Shown here: positions 15,194 through 26,061 of the stretch, piece after piece | Numbering within the stretch: the stretch's first letter is position 1 | Layout of the letters: every line of letters begins with the position of its first letter | Assembly (NCBI GenBank): GCA_017484165.1 | Contig: JAFUTP010000017.1 | Coordinates: 1-49,647 of the forward strand | DNA: 49,647 bases | Reading direction: 5' to 3' | Origin: Cardiobacteriaceae bacterium | GTDB taxonomy: Bacteria > Pseudomonadota > Gammaproteobacteria > Cardiobacteriales > Cardiobacteriaceae | Made by a program: the position numbers and the translations under genes | Notes under the pieces: model-generated | What the model was told of the DNA's origin: nothing | The model's input: the letters and a program-made list of their open reading frames with translations, nothing else | The model's database searches: none

Positions 15194-16426
15194 ATGAGAT
15201 TTTCTAATTTTCCGCGCCGTCGCCTTATTGGTTCGATGGCGCTTTTATTTTCTCTGACGACTGCTTCTTATGCACAAGCACCAGGCGGACAAATGCCGCC
15301 GCCGATGGTTGATGTAGTTACGGTAAAAACAGAGACGGTTACTCGCACGGAAAATCTTCCTGCGCGCTTGGAAGCGTCGCGTGAGGCGGTGATTATTCCC
15401 AGAGTAAGCGGTATCGTAGAAAAGAGATTATTCGAAGAAGGTAGCAAAGTTGAGGCGGGAGACATTCTTTATCAATTAGACAAAGCCTCCTATAAAGCGC
15501 AGGCGAACATTGCCAAAGCAGGATTAAATTCTGCCAATGCCGCACTCGGTCAAGCACAGGCGACGAGAAATTTACATCGCACTACGGTTAATCGTTATGC
15601 GCCGTTGGTTAAATCGGCAGCGGTATCGAAGCAAACTTATGACGAAGCGGTTGCTAATTTGAAAGTGCAGGAAAGCAATATTGTTGCGGCGCAGGCGGGA
15701 ATAAATTCGGCGAAAGCGAGCATCGATGCAGCCGAAATCAATTTAGGTTATACCGACATTACCGCACCGATTAGCGGAATTATTGGTATTTCCGAAGTTA
15801 CCGAAGGTGCTTATGCGATTGCTTCTCAAACCAGAATGGCAACTATTCGGCAAGTCGATCCGATGTTTGTAACTATTACCCGTCCCGCTTCTGCGATGCG
15901 GCAAGTTCGTAAATTAATTGCATCTGGCACGGCGCAGGAAAATTCATCTAATGAAGTCGAAATTTTTTATGAAGACGGCACGCCGTATCCGCATAAAGCT
16001 AAATTTTTATTTTTAGACCAATCGGTAGATAAAACCACAGGTGAGCTTACCGTGCGTGCGGAAGTTGCTAATCCTGACGGTGATTTGCTGCCAGGTTTGT
16101 ATATGCGGGTAGCACTGCCGCAAGCGACTTATCCCAATGCGGTTTTAATTCCGCAAAAAGCGGTTACCAGAGGCAAAATCGATACGGTTTTGGTAGTCGA
16201 AGCAGACGGAACATTTCACCCGCAACCTGTGCAAATTGCCGCCGCAGAAGGGCATAACTGGATTGTTACAGGCGGTTTGAAAGAGGGAAGCAAGGTTATT
16301 GTTGAAGGTACTTCGCATTTGCGCGGCGCAACCAAAGTGCAAACCAGAGAATACGGTTCAGCAGAAGCAGCACCGCAAAAACCAGCCGCTGACGGCGAAG
16401 ATAAAACCGAAGACGGCGGTAAATAA
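15194..16426 (+). CDS. RND efflux periplasmic adaptor (AcrA/MexA type)
   Basis: 410 residues from ATG 15194, which gives a signal peptide with a basic start (MRFSNFPRRRLIGSMALLF) and cleavage after SYAQA; the frame is open further upstream but without a credible start. Membrane-fusion-protein features follow: PPMVDVVTVKTETVTRTENL, the lipoyl half-motif IPRVSGIVEKRLFEEGSKVEAGD, a helical hairpin (KAGLNSANAALGQAQATRN ... AQAGINSAKASIDAAEI), then LGYTDITAPISGIIG and a beta-barrel with PGLYMRVALP and IPQKAVTRG. There is no lipobox Cys. It bridges the inner-membrane pump and the outer-membrane factor encoded immediately downstream (gaps of 11 and 3 nt). Confidence 0.93.
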   Translation: MRFSNFPRRRLIGSMALLFSLTTASYAQAPGGQMPPPMVDVVTVKTETVTRTENLPARLEASREAVIIPRVSGIVEKRLFEEGSKVEAGDILYQLDKASYKAQANIAKAGLNSANAALGQAQATRNLHRTTVNRYAPLVKSAAVSKQTYDEAVANLKVQESNIVAAQAGINSAKASIDAAEINLGYTDITAPISGIIGISEVTEGAYAIASQTRMATIRQVDPMFVTITRPASAMRQVRKLIASGTAQENSSNEVEIFYEDGTPYPHKAKFLFLDQSVDKTTGELTVRAEVANPDGDLLPGLYMRVALPQATYPNAVLIPQKAVTRGKIDTVLVVEADGTFHPQPVQIAAAEGHNWIVTGGLKEGSKVIVEGTSHLRGATKVQTREYGSAEAAPQKPAADGEDKTEDGGK

Positions 16427-16437
16427 GAGGTTTTGAA

Positions 16438-19400
16438 ATGGCAAAGTTTTTTATTAACCGTCCGATTTTTGCTTGGGTGGTGGCGATTTTTATCATCATC
16501 GCAGGCTTGTTTTCGGCGACAAGATTGCCGATTGAGCAATATCCAAATGTGTCCGCCCCGCAAATCAATATTCGTTTTAATTACATCGGCGCGACGGCGC
16601 AAACTATTCAGGACTCGGTAATCTCAATTATTGAAGAACAAATGAATGCGGTTGATGGCGTGGATTACATGACTTCATCGGCATATTCCAACGGTCGCGG
16701 TGAGATTAGCCTTACCTTCAAGTCTGGTATGGACGAAGATATGGCGCAAGTTGATGTGCAAAACAAACTCTCGCAAGTCGAAAGCCGTATTCCGCAATCG
16801 GTGAGAAATACGGGGATAACGGTTTCGCAATCTATGACCAACTTCCTTTTATTTGCAGGTTTGACAGCCAAAGAAGGTTCGGGAAAAACAGTGCTCGATT
16901 TGGGCGACTATGCACTGCGTAGCATAAAACCAGAATTGCAACGGGTTGAAGGTGTCGGTGAAGTGCAAATTTTCGGTGCGGAATCGGCGATGCGGATTTG
17001 GGTTGATCCGCAAAAGCTTAAAAGTTACGGTTTATCGTTTGCCGATGTCAATAACGCGGTGGCAGCACAAAATGCGCAAATTACCGCGGGTTCTTTGGGT
17101 GATGCTCCGAGCGTGCAAGGTCAGGAATACAACTCCATCATCACAATTCAAGGGCAATTGCAAAACGCCGATGAATTTGAAAACATCGTTTTGATTAACC
17201 GTCCGAATGGCGCGAGCGTGCGGATTAAAGATGTCGCGGTAGTGGAAATCGGTAAGCAAGGTTACGGTTTTAGAGGTCGCATCGACGGTAAAGAAAGTCT
17301 TGGTATCGGTGTGCAGCTTTCGACTTCTGGTAATGCGGTTGCGGCTGCAGCTGAAATTCGCCGTAAATTCGAAAAGATGGAGGAATATTTTCCTGAAGGT
17401 ATCGAATGGCATATTCCCTATGACACTTCGGTATTTATCCGTCTTTCATTAGAAAAAGTTGTGCATACCTTGGTTGAAGCGATTGCTTTGGTATTCATTG
17501 TGATGTATGTCTTCCTGCAAAACTTCCGCTACACCCTCATTCCGACGATTGTGGTGCCGATTTCGCTGCTCGGTGCGGTAGCTTTGATGAGCCCGCTCGG
17601 GATGTCGATAAATGTGCTTACGATGTTTGCGATGGTGCTGGTTATCGGGATTGTGGTCGATGATGCGATTGTGGTGGTCGAGAATGTCGAACGGCTGATG
17701 CGTGAAGAAAAACTTACTCCGTATCAAGCGGCGCAGAAAGGTATGAGTCAAATTACGGGTGCGGTTGTTGGTATCACTCTGGTTTTGATTTCCGTATTCG
17801 TGCCGATGGCGTTTTTATCGGGTGCAACGGGTGCGATTTACCGTCAGTTTTCATTAGTTATTGCATCTTCGATTGCTTTTTCGGCGTTTATGGCTTTATC
17901 GCTTACGCCCGCACTTTGCGCCACAATTTTGAAACCGATAGATCACGAAAAAGAAAAAAATATCTTCTTCCGCGGCTTTGATGCTTTGTTGAAGTTCGGG
18001 ATTGATTTGTATCAATCTTGGCTGTCAAGCGTCGTGCGTGTGAGTTACTTTATGGTTTTAGTCTTTGCGGGAATTATTGCTGGCACTTTATTTTTATTCC
18101 AAAATCTCAAAACTTCGTTTTTGCCCGTAGAAGACCAAGGTGTAATGCTCTTTACTTTCCAACTTCCGTCTGGGGCGACGCAGGAGCGGACTTCCAACTT
18201 TTTGCGTAAGTTTGAAAATATGGTTCTTTCTGATAAGGACAACATCGAACACGCAATGGCGATTATGGGATTTTCATTTATGGGACAAGGTCAAAATATG
18301 GCACTTTCTCCCGTAACCCTGAAAGATTGGAGCGAACGAAAAGAGAAAGGGCGCGATGCAATTTCCTTGGCGCAGAAATACAACGGTCAATTGCAGGCTT
18401 TCAACGAAGCTTTTGCAATTGCGATTACTCCTCCTGCTATTCCGTCTTTGGGCACATCAAGCGGATTTAGTTTTTATTTACAAGACCGTAACGCCGAAGG
18501 ACATGACGCTTTGCTTGCTGCTCGCAATCAAATGCTGGGAATGATGATGCAAAGCAAAGTCTTGACTAACATTCGTCCTAGCGGTTTGGAAGATGCCACG
18601 CAATTGCAGCTGACGATTAACCGTGATGCGGCATTTGCACAAAATGTGCCGATTGCGGCGATTTCATCAACTTTGGCGACGGCGGTTGGTTCGGCTTATG
18701 TCAATGATTATCCGAACCGCGGACGCTTGCAACGGGTTTATGTAATGGCGGCAGCAGAAGCGCGAATGCAGAAAGAAGATATTTTGGCTTTAACCGTGCC
18801 ATCAACCGACGGCAAACTTGTGCCTATGTCTGAACTTTTGAATGCTGAATGGATTTTCGGTGCGCAGCAAGTTGATAGATATAACGGTTACGGAGCGATG
18901 AGTCTTTCTGGTGAAGCTGCTCCTGGCTATTCAACAGGGGATGCAATGCGCGAAGTAGAAACTCTTGCCAAAGCCTTGCCTAGTGGATTTGCGGTTGCTT
19001 GGACGGGGCTTTCGCTAGAAGAACAACGGGCAGGAAATTCGCAAATGTTCCTCTATGCCTTTTCGGCATTGGCGGTGTTTTTATGTCTAGCGGCTTTGTA
19101 TGAGAGCTGGTCAATTCCATTTGCGGTAATTTTGGTAGTGCCGCTCGGCGTGCTCGGCGCGGTAATAGGAAATTATTTCCGCGGTTATGACAACGATATC
19201 TACTTCAAAATCGGGATGATTACCGTGATGGGGCTTTCGGCGAAGAATGCGATTTTGATTATCGAATTTGCCAAAGATTTGCAAGCTTCTGGTATGAATA
19301 AAGTCCGTGCGGCGGTGGCAGCGGCGAAATTGCGTTTCCGTCCAATAATGATGACTTCATTCGCCTTTATCGTCGGGGTTGTGCCGCTTTATTTTGCAAC

Positions 19401-19581
19401 TGGTGCATCTTCGGCATCACAGCGCGCAATCGGCACAACTGTATTTTGGGGAATGGTTATCGGAACTAGCTTGTCGATTTACTTCGTGCCGATTTTTTAC
19501 ATCATCATTCGTCGTATTTTCAAAGGCACGAGTTCAAAAGACCGTCATCTTGATTTGAAAGATTTGCATTTGGAGAAATAA
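16438..19581 (+). CDS. RND multidrug efflux pump, HAE1 family (AcrB/MexB type)
   Basis: 1047 residues, full family length. It starts MAKFFINRPIFAWVVAIFII, followed by RLPIEQYPNVSAP, the periplasmic porter domains, and proton-relay residues in GIVVDDAIVVVENVERLM (the Asp-Asp pair) and MGLSAKNAILIIEFAKDL (the Lys). GATGAIYRQFS and LRFRPIMMTSFAFI are also canonical. It is a proton-driven trimeric inner-membrane exporter of hydrophobic compounds, assembled with the adaptor upstream and the outer-membrane channel downstream. Substrate range cannot be read from the sequence. No truncation or frameshift. Confidence 0.96.
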   Translation: MAKFFINRPIFAWVVAIFIIIAGLFSATRLPIEQYPNVSAPQINIRFNYIGATAQTIQDSVISIIEEQMNAVDGVDYMTSSAYSNGRGEISLTFKSGMDEDMAQVDVQNKLSQVESRIPQSVRNTGITVSQSMTNFLLFAGLTAKEGSGKTVLDLGDYALRSIKPELQRVEGVGEVQIFGAESAMRIWVDPQKLKSYGLSFADVNNAVAAQNAQITAGSLGDAPSVQGQEYNSIITIQGQLQNADEFENIVLINRPNGASVRIKDVAVVEIGKQGYGFRGRIDGKESLGIGVQLSTSGNAVAAAAEIRRKFEKMEEYFPEGIEWHIPYDTSVFIRLSLEKVVHTLVEAIALVFIVMYVFLQNFRYTLIPTIVVPISLLGAVALMSPLGMSINVLTMFAMVLVIGIVVDDAIVVVENVERLMREEKLTPYQAAQKGMSQITGAVVGITLVLISVFVPMAFLSGATGAIYRQFSLVIASSIAFSAFMALSLTPALCATILKPIDHEKEKNIFFRGFDALLKFGIDLYQSWLSSVVRVSYFMVLVFAGIIAGTLFLFQNLKTSFLPVEDQGVMLFTFQLPSGATQERTSNFLRKFENMVLSDKDNIEHAMAIMGFSFMGQGQNMALSPVTLKDWSERKEKGRDAISLAQKYNGQLQAFNEAFAIAITPPAIPSLGTSSGFSFYLQDRNAEGHDALLAARNQMLGMMMQSKVLTNIRPSGLEDATQLQLTINRDAAFAQNVPIAAISSTLATAVGSAYVNDYPNRGRLQRVYVMAAAEARMQKEDILALTVPSTDGKLVPMSELLNAEWIFGAQQVDRYNGYGAMSLSGEAAPGYSTGDAMREVETLAKALPSGFAVAWTGLSLEEQRAGNSQMFLYAFSALAVFLCLAALYESWSIPFAVILVVPLGVLGAVIGNYFRGYDNDIYFKIGMITVMGLSAKNAILIIEFAKDLQASGMNKVRAAVAAAKLRFRPIMMTSFAFIVGVVPLYFATGASSASQRAIGTTVFWGMVIGTSLSIYFVPIFYIIIRRIFKGTSSKDRHLDLKDLHLEK

Positions 19582-19584
19582 GTA

Positions 19585-21087
19585 ATGTCAGTGCAAAACA
19601 ATACAAAAGTATTAACAACAACTATTTCCGCCATACTTTTTCTCTCGGCTTGTTCCTTTGTGCCGAAGTATCAAGAACCAGAAGTGCCTATTGCCGATGC
19701 TTGGATACCGCTTTCACTGCAAGATAAAGCGCAGTATTCGGGCAAATCGGTTTTGGAAATTGGTTGGAAGGAATATTTCCGTGAACCGCAATTGCAAGTT
19801 TTGATTAGTCAAGCATTGGCTGCTAACCACGATTTGAAAAAAGCGGCGCTTTCCTCGCAAATGGCTTATGAAGCTTACGGAATAACGAAGGCGCAGCAAA
19901 TTCCGACTATTGGAGCGAGCGCGTCGGTTGCCCGTAGTCGGCAGTCGGAATATGCCCAAGGCACGGTTTATTCGGCAGCTTTGGGAATTTCTGCTTTCGA
20001 ACTTGATTTTTTCGGTCGAGTGCGCGCTTTATCAGAATCCGCGCTTAATTCCTATTTAGCGACGAATGAAGCCCGCGATGCCGCGCAACTTTCGATTATT
20101 AACGCGACCGCTTCGGCTTACTATCAAGCGCGCATCAGCAAAGCTTTGATGGATTTGGCAGAAAAAGTGGTGAAAGCGCGTTCGGAAATGCTCAAACTCG
20201 CGCAGCTGCAAGCAAACACTGGGGTAATCAATGCGGTTACTTTGAAAAGCTATGAAGCAGCGGTGGAAAGTGCCAGAGCTGATTTTGAAGCGCAGGAGAG
20301 AGGCTATTTGCAGGCGATGAATGCATTGTCCGTGTTGGTAGCCGTGCCGTATCAGCAAATTCAAATGCCTGCGCCCCTGCCGCTAAATGAGCAATTTGTG
20401 GATTTGCAAGTGCCAGCTGGAATTCCGTCTTCGGTATTGCGTAATCGTCCTGATGTGCGTGCGGCAGAATTTGCAATCCGTGCGGCAAATGGTGATATCG
20501 GTGCAGCGCGTGCGGCTCTGTTCCCGACTATTTCGCTTACCGCTTCGCTGGGGCTTGCATCTGCGGAATTAGATGAACTTTTCAAATCAAGTTCCAAGAT
20601 TTGGTCAATTTCCCCCAGCATCGCCGCTCCAATTTTTAACCGTAAAGCTTTGAATGCACAGGTAAAAATTTCCGAATTGCAACAGCAGATGGCGGTTGAA
20701 GATTATGCGAAGACAATGCAGAGTGCTTTCCGTGAAGTTTCTGATGCTTTGATTGCAAGGGCAACTTACAAACGGCAATATGAAGCGACTTTGCGAGCGG
20801 TAAAAGCGCAGAAAGAAGCACTGGCTTTGGAGAGGCAAAGATTTAAGGCAGGGGTGAGCGACGGTATCACCTTGATTGACGCAGAACGCTCAACCTTTGC
20901 CGCTGAACAAGGCTTGCTTGCGGTGCAATTGCAGCTTTTGGTGAATTCGGTTCAACTTTACACCACAATGGGCGGCGGACTGGCAGAATACGGCGGAGTT
21001 AGTAATGCAACTGGCGCGACGGTAAATGCTAATAATCCGATGAGCGATGCGGTGAAAGTGCCGTTAGATGAGCAAAGTGCTAAATAA
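19585..21087 (+). CDS. RND efflux outer-membrane factor (OprM/NodT family lipoprotein)
   Basis: 500 residues starting 3 nt after the pump stop. The lipoprotein signal ISAILFLSACSF has the lipobox LSAC with Cys near residue 22. OMF repeats follow: LEIGWKEYFREPQLQVLISQAL, ISAFELDFFGRVRALSESAL, RNRPDVRAAEFAIRAANGDIG, AALFPTISLTASLG, and FKAGVSDGITLIDAERSTFAAEQ. It forms the trimeric outer-membrane/periplasmic channel of the pump. The C-terminal tail is slightly long and Asn/Ala-rich. MITE copy R5 starts 4 nt after the stop codon. Confidence 0.94.
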   Translation: MSVQNNTKVLTTTISAILFLSACSFVPKYQEPEVPIADAWIPLSLQDKAQYSGKSVLEIGWKEYFREPQLQVLISQALAANHDLKKAALSSQMAYEAYGITKAQQIPTIGASASVARSRQSEYAQGTVYSAALGISAFELDFFGRVRALSESALNSYLATNEARDAAQLSIINATASAYYQARISKALMDLAEKVVKARSEMLKLAQLQANTGVINAVTLKSYEAAVESARADFEAQERGYLQAMNALSVLVAVPYQQIQMPAPLPLNEQFVDLQVPAGIPSSVLRNRPDVRAAEFAIRAANGDIGAARAALFPTISLTASLGLASAELDELFKSSSKIWSISPSIAAPIFNRKALNAQVKISELQQQMAVEDYAKTMQSAFREVSDALIARATYKRQYEATLRAVKAQKEALALERQRFKAGVSDGITLIDAERSTFAAEQGLLAVQLQLLVNSVQLYTTMGGGLAEYGGVSNATGATVNANNPMSDAVKVPLDEQSAK

Positions 21088-21091
21088 ATTT

Positions 21092-21178
21092 GGAGCGTGT
21101 CTAAAAAATCGTCATTTTGAGCCGCAGGCGAAAAATCTCTATCGGCAGAGCTTTCGCTGCCCTAAATTTAGATACGCC
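21092..21178 (+). repeat. MITE-like element, copy R5 (internally deleted)
   Basis: Forward copy of only about 87 bp. The left end ggagcgtgtctaaa and right end ccctaaatttagatacgcc are present, but the second core half (the gctcaggatgacga part) is deleted. Confidence 0.8.
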
Positions 21179-21196
21179 ACGAAATAAAAAATAAAA

Positions 21197-21228
21197 AAAA
21201 ATCCCGTCATTGCGGCGGGATTTTTTTA
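21197..21228. terminator. Bidirectional intrinsic terminator between efflux operon and glnB
   Basis: The stem atcccg (21201-21206) / cgggat (21216-21221) is extended by A/T pairs, with A-run and T-run flanks on either side. It can end both the plus-strand efflux operon and minus-strand glnB. Confidence 0.85.
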
Positions 21229-21246
21229 TTTCTGACTGCTTGACGA

Positions 21247-22658
<1,412 letters not shown>

Positions 22659-22703
22659 TTTTTTCTCCTTAAAAAATATTCAAAATTGATTAAGTTGATT
22701 TTA

Positions 22704-22817
22704 GGGCGCATCTAAATTTAGGGTTGGTTCTATTTCGTCATCCTGAGCGCAGCGAAGGATCTGTCGATAGAGATTTTTCGCCTACGGCTCAAAATGACGA
22801 ATTTTGTAGATACGCCC
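22704..22817 (-). repeat. MITE-like element, copy R6 with TTTA target duplication
   Basis: Reverse copy of 114 bp. Ends are gggcgcatctaaa and gtagatacgccc; TTTA occurs at 22700-22703 and again at 22818-22821, a perfect 4-bp flanking duplication. It lies between pyrB and znuB. Confidence 0.92.
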
Positions 22818-22863
22818 TTTATGTTTTTGTGAGAAATATTAAATTCAACTGTTTTGATAAAAA

Positions 22864-23664
22864 TTATGCACTCTTCTTGCAAAAATAAAGGAAAAAATAC
22901 GGAATAATCATAACCGCTACAATTGCTGGTGCAACGGGAAAATCAAAAATAAATGCGCTTAAAATCCCGAGATAAACGCATATTACCGCAATCATAGCGG
23001 CAAAAAATATGCACTGTTCGGGTGTTTTAGCGATTTTTGCTGCCGCTTGCACGGGAATAATCAAAAAGCTCATTATCAGCATTAAACCGAGAAATTGCAT
23101 CATTATTCCAGTAAAAATACCTAGTAAGACTAAAAAAATTGCCTCTATGTATTTAATTTTTACTATTTCCGTATGCGCAATTGCCTCTGATACGGTTAGT
23201 AAAATTATACTGTTCCATAAAAAATAAAGAATAAATAAGCTAATTGAACTCACTAAACATATCAAGATTAAATCGCTGGAAGTTGTATTTAATATATCAC
23301 CGAAAAGATAAGTAAATAAATCACGGCGAATATTTTCCATTTTGGCGAGCGCAATCACTCCGAAAGCTAACATCCCATGGCTTAAAGTGCCCAAAATGTT
23401 GTTGCTGTCCGTATTTGATTTGTTTTTTAGTAGGAATAACAGAGCAATTAGCAATGCGGTAGTAAGCCAAATTCCTACATAAATCGGTAGGTTGAAAAAT
23501 AAAGCGATGGCAATACCAAGCCAAGCTGAATGTGAGAGAGCTTCTCCGAAATAAACTAATTTCCGCCAGGAAATAATTGCTCCGAAGGGAGCCGCAGAAA
23601 TTGCCGCAAAACTCGCTGCAAAGCAGGGAACTAATACAAATTGCCAGAAAAAGCTCATCGACAT
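22864..23664 (-). CDS. znuB: Metal ABC transporter permease, ZnuB-like
   Basis: 266 residues from ATG 23664 (MSMSFFWQFVLVP); the frame is open 22 codons upstream, but that part lies inside hemN. Hydrophobic throughout, with family segments APFGAIISWRKLVYFGEALSHSAWLGIA, GTLSHGMLAFGVIALAK and GLMLIMSFLIIPVQAAAKIA, which match the ABC-3 permease family for Zn2+/Mn2+. No adjacent gene encodes the binding protein (ZnuA) or ATPase (ZnuC), which is unusual. It is the last gene of the map-to-znuB run, 16 nt after hemN. Confidence 0.88.
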   Translation of the reverse strand: MSMSFFWQFVLVPCFAASFAAISAAPFGAIISWRKLVYFGEALSHSAWLGIAIALFFNLPIYVGIWLTTALLIALLFLLKNKSNTDSNNILGTLSHGMLAFGVIALAKMENIRRDLFTYLFGDILNTTSSDLILICLVSSISLFILYFLWNSIILLTVSEAIAHTEIVKIKYIEAIFLVLLGIFTGIMMQFLGLMLIMSFLIIPVQAAAKIAKTPEQCIFFAAMIAVICVYLGILSAFIFDFPVAPAIVAVMIIPYFFLYFCKKSA

Positions 23665-23680
23665 AACTTTAATTATTACC

Positions 23681-25054
23681 TTAAATGACTTGTGAGAATT
23701 TATGTTTTTTCGCTTGCAAGTATTTATCAAAAACCATTGCGATATTGCGAATAAGTAATCTGCCAGGCGGTAGGATGCTTATTTTATTCCCTTCTTTTTT
23801 TATTAAACCATCGGCTGCTAGTTCGTCTAAATTTTGCCATTCTTGTTGAAAATATTTTGCACTGTCAATATTAAAATCTGCCGCTATTTTATCTAAATCA
23901 AGCTGTAAATTACACATTATTTCGGTGATAATTTTTCTGACTATTATGTCATCTTGGCTTAAATTTATGCCGCGAGAGACGGGTAATTCGTCTTTATCTA
24001 AACTCGCATAATACTTATCGCGTGCTTTGTGATTTTGGCAATAGGAATCAAAAGTTTGCGATATTGCCGAAATTCCACAGGCGACAACATCACAATTGCT
24101 ATAAGTTGAATAACCTTGAAAATTGCGGTAAAGCGTTCCTTGCTGTTGATGCTTTACTAAATCATCATCTCGATGGGCAAAATGGTCTAGTCCGATAAAC
24201 TCGTAGTTATTATTAGTCAGCGTTTTGATAGTGTCTTCGAGGATTAAAAGTTTCTCTTCTTTGCTCGGTAACAAATCGGCATCTATTTGCTTTTGTGCTC
24301 CGAATAAATCGGGTAAATGCGCATAATTGAACACTGCCAATCTGTCAGGAGAAAGTTTGATTATTTTTTGCAAAGTCTCTTGAAACTCGTTTTTGTTCTG
24401 ATGCGGAAGACCGTAAATTAAATCCATTGAAATTGAACGGTAATTTAACCCTCTTGCCTGTTTTACAAGCTGCGAAACTAACTCAAAACTTTGCACTCTA
24501 TTGATACTTTTTTGCACCTGTTCATCAAAATCTTGAATGCCGAAACTAATACGATTAAAGCCTAATTTTCGCAAATGAGCTAAATAATCAAAATTAACGG
24601 TTCTCGGGTCTATTTCAATGGAGTATTCACCATCTTCAACTAAAACGAAATTTTCTTTTAGAAATTGCCAGATGTTTTCATAATCATCTTTGCTTAAAAA
24701 TGTAGGTGTTCCACCGCCAAAATGTAGCTGTTGTAGTTTTCTTTTTTTACTGTCGATGTATTTTAATTGCAGTGTTAGTTCTTTTTTTAAGTATTTTAAG
24801 TATTCATCGGATTGAGTATGATTTTTGGTAATAATTTTATTGCAAGCGCAGTAATAGCAGACATGTTCGCAGAAGGGGATATGGATGTAGAGTGATAAAT
24901 CGCGGTTTGTATTATTGCTGGCGATTAAGTCCGCAATTCGCTCTTTTTCGCTATATTTATCATTGAATTCAACCGCGGTGGGATACGATGTATATCTCGG
25001 TCCAGTCATTGCATATTTAGCAATTAAATCGGAATTAAAATAAGAGCATTGCAT
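23681..25054 (-). CDS. hemN: Oxygen-independent coproporphyrinogen III oxidase HemN
   Basis: 457 residues. The radical-SAM motif is CEHVCYYCAC (CxxxCxxC plus the extra Cys of HemN). Other family features: N-terminal YAMTGPRYTSYPTA, LSLYIHIPFC, LHFGGGTPTFL, SIEIDPRTV, RISFGIQDFDEQVQKSINR, DLIYGLPHQ, YAHLPDLFGAQKQI, and QGYSTYSNCDVVACGISAIS. It decarboxylates coproporphyrinogen III to protoporphyrinogen IX for haem under low oxygen, in the cytosol. It lies 20 nt downstream of acyP in the same run. Confidence 0.96.
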   Translation of the reverse strand: MQCSYFNSDLIAKYAMTGPRYTSYPTAVEFNDKYSEKERIADLIASNNTNRDLSLYIHIPFCEHVCYYCACNKIITKNHTQSDEYLKYLKKELTLQLKYIDSKKRKLQQLHFGGGTPTFLSKDDYENIWQFLKENFVLVEDGEYSIEIDPRTVNFDYLAHLRKLGFNRISFGIQDFDEQVQKSINRVQSFELVSQLVKQARGLNYRSISMDLIYGLPHQNKNEFQETLQKIIKLSPDRLAVFNYAHLPDLFGAQKQIDADLLPSKEEKLLILEDTIKTLTNNNYEFIGLDHFAHRDDDLVKHQQQGTLYRNFQGYSTYSNCDVVACGISAISQTFDSYCQNHKARDKYYASLDKDELPVSRGINLSQDDIIVRKIITEIMCNLQLDLDKIAADFNIDSAKYFQQEWQNLDELAADGLIKKEGNKISILPPGRLLIRNIAMVFDKYLQAKKHKFSQVI

Positions 25055-25074
25055 TTTGAATCTCTAATGTTCAA

Positions 25075-25356
25075 TTAGTTGGCAATATAAAAATAATTTT
25101 CTTTGATTTCAAATTCTTTTATTTCTACGGTGTTTATTTCGCTGACGCGGGCAAATTTTACTCCCCCTTGTTTAATCCAATTTTTTAACTCTTCTAGTTT
25201 ATTTTCTTCACCCTTGGCGATAATTTTTACTCTTCCATCGCTTAAATTTTCGACAAAACCGACTAAACCGAGCTTATTTGCTTTGATATTTGTTTGATAG
25301 CGAAATCCTACTCCTTGCACTCTTCCGCTGATTAAATATTCGATTGTTTTTTCCAT
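25075..25356 (-). CDS. acyP: Acylphosphatase
   Basis: 93 residues, typical length. The phosphate-binding loop GRVQGVGFRYQT with its catalytic Arg is present, as is the substrate Asn in GFVENLSDGRVKIIAKG. It hydrolyses acyl phosphates such as carbamoyl phosphate in the cytosol. It lies 11 nt downstream of gph and 20 nt upstream of hemN. Confidence 0.95.
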   Translation of the reverse strand: MEKTIEYLISGRVQGVGFRYQTNIKANKLGLVGFVENLSDGRVKIIAKGEENKLEELKNWIKQGGVKFARVSEINTVEIKEFEIKENYFYIAN

Positions 25357-25367
25357 AAATAAGCTTG

Positions 25368-26030
25368 TTATATAAATTGCAATAGTTCAGAAATATCGCT
25401 AATTTCAGCATCTGGTTCGGCGGGGAGATATTCTTTTTTTCCGTATCCGTAATTGGCAAAAATTATTTTACAATTTGCCCCTCTTGCTGCTAAAAAATCA
25501 TTTTCGCTATCGCCGATCATCAGGGTGTTTTCAGGTTGGACTTGCATTTTTTCGCAAGCTAAAAGCAATAAATCGGGGTTTGGTTTTCTTTTTGGTAATG
25601 TATCGCCGCCGTGGATTGCGGTGAATAATTCAGCGATACCGAAATATTCCAATATTTTGCGGGCATTTTTTTCAGGTTTATTAGTTACTAATGATACCTG
25701 TAAGCCTTTTTTTATTATACTCTTTACGGTATTTTCCGTATTTGGAAATAGCACTGTTTTATCTAGTAAATGCTCGCTGTAATATTTTGCGTGTTCGGCG
25801 AGAGCTTCTTCTATTAGCTCTTCATTTTTACCCTCTCTGCTATCGGTTAAGGTGCGGTGAATGAGTGTCCGCATTCCGTCACCGATATAATTACGGATTT
25901 TTTCTATTGGTAATTCCTGCATTTGATACAAACGCCGCACGCGGTTAGCGGATGCGGCTAAATCTGGCAGAGAGTCAATTAAAGTGCCGTCAAGGTCAAA
26001 GATGACGGCAGAAATGTTTTGAATATTCAT
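25368..26030 (-). CDS. gph: Phosphoglycolate phosphatase (HAD family)
   Basis: 220 residues. The HAD motifs are in order: FDLDGTLIDSLPDL (motif I), VSLVTNKPEKNARKIL (motif II), KPNPDLLLLACEK (motif III Lys) and MIGDSENDFLAARGANCKII (motif IV). The cap segment YIGDGMRTLIHRTL is typical of Gph, which removes 2-phosphoglycolate from DNA 3'-end repair or oxygenation chemistry. HAD paralogues with other sugar-phosphate substrates cannot be excluded. It sits between ppk2 and acyP. Confidence 0.9.
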   Translation of the reverse strand: MNIQNISAVIFDLDGTLIDSLPDLAASANRVRRLYQMQELPIEKIRNYIGDGMRTLIHRTLTDSREGKNEELIEEALAEHAKYYSEHLLDKTVLFPNTENTVKSIIKKGLQVSLVTNKPEKNARKILEYFGIAELFTAIHGGDTLPKRKPNPDLLLLACEKMQVQPENTLMIGDSENDFLAARGANCKIIFANYGYGKKEYLPAEPDAEISDISELLQFI

Positions 26031-26061
26031 AATAATTTATAATTAGCGTTTTTATTCAAGC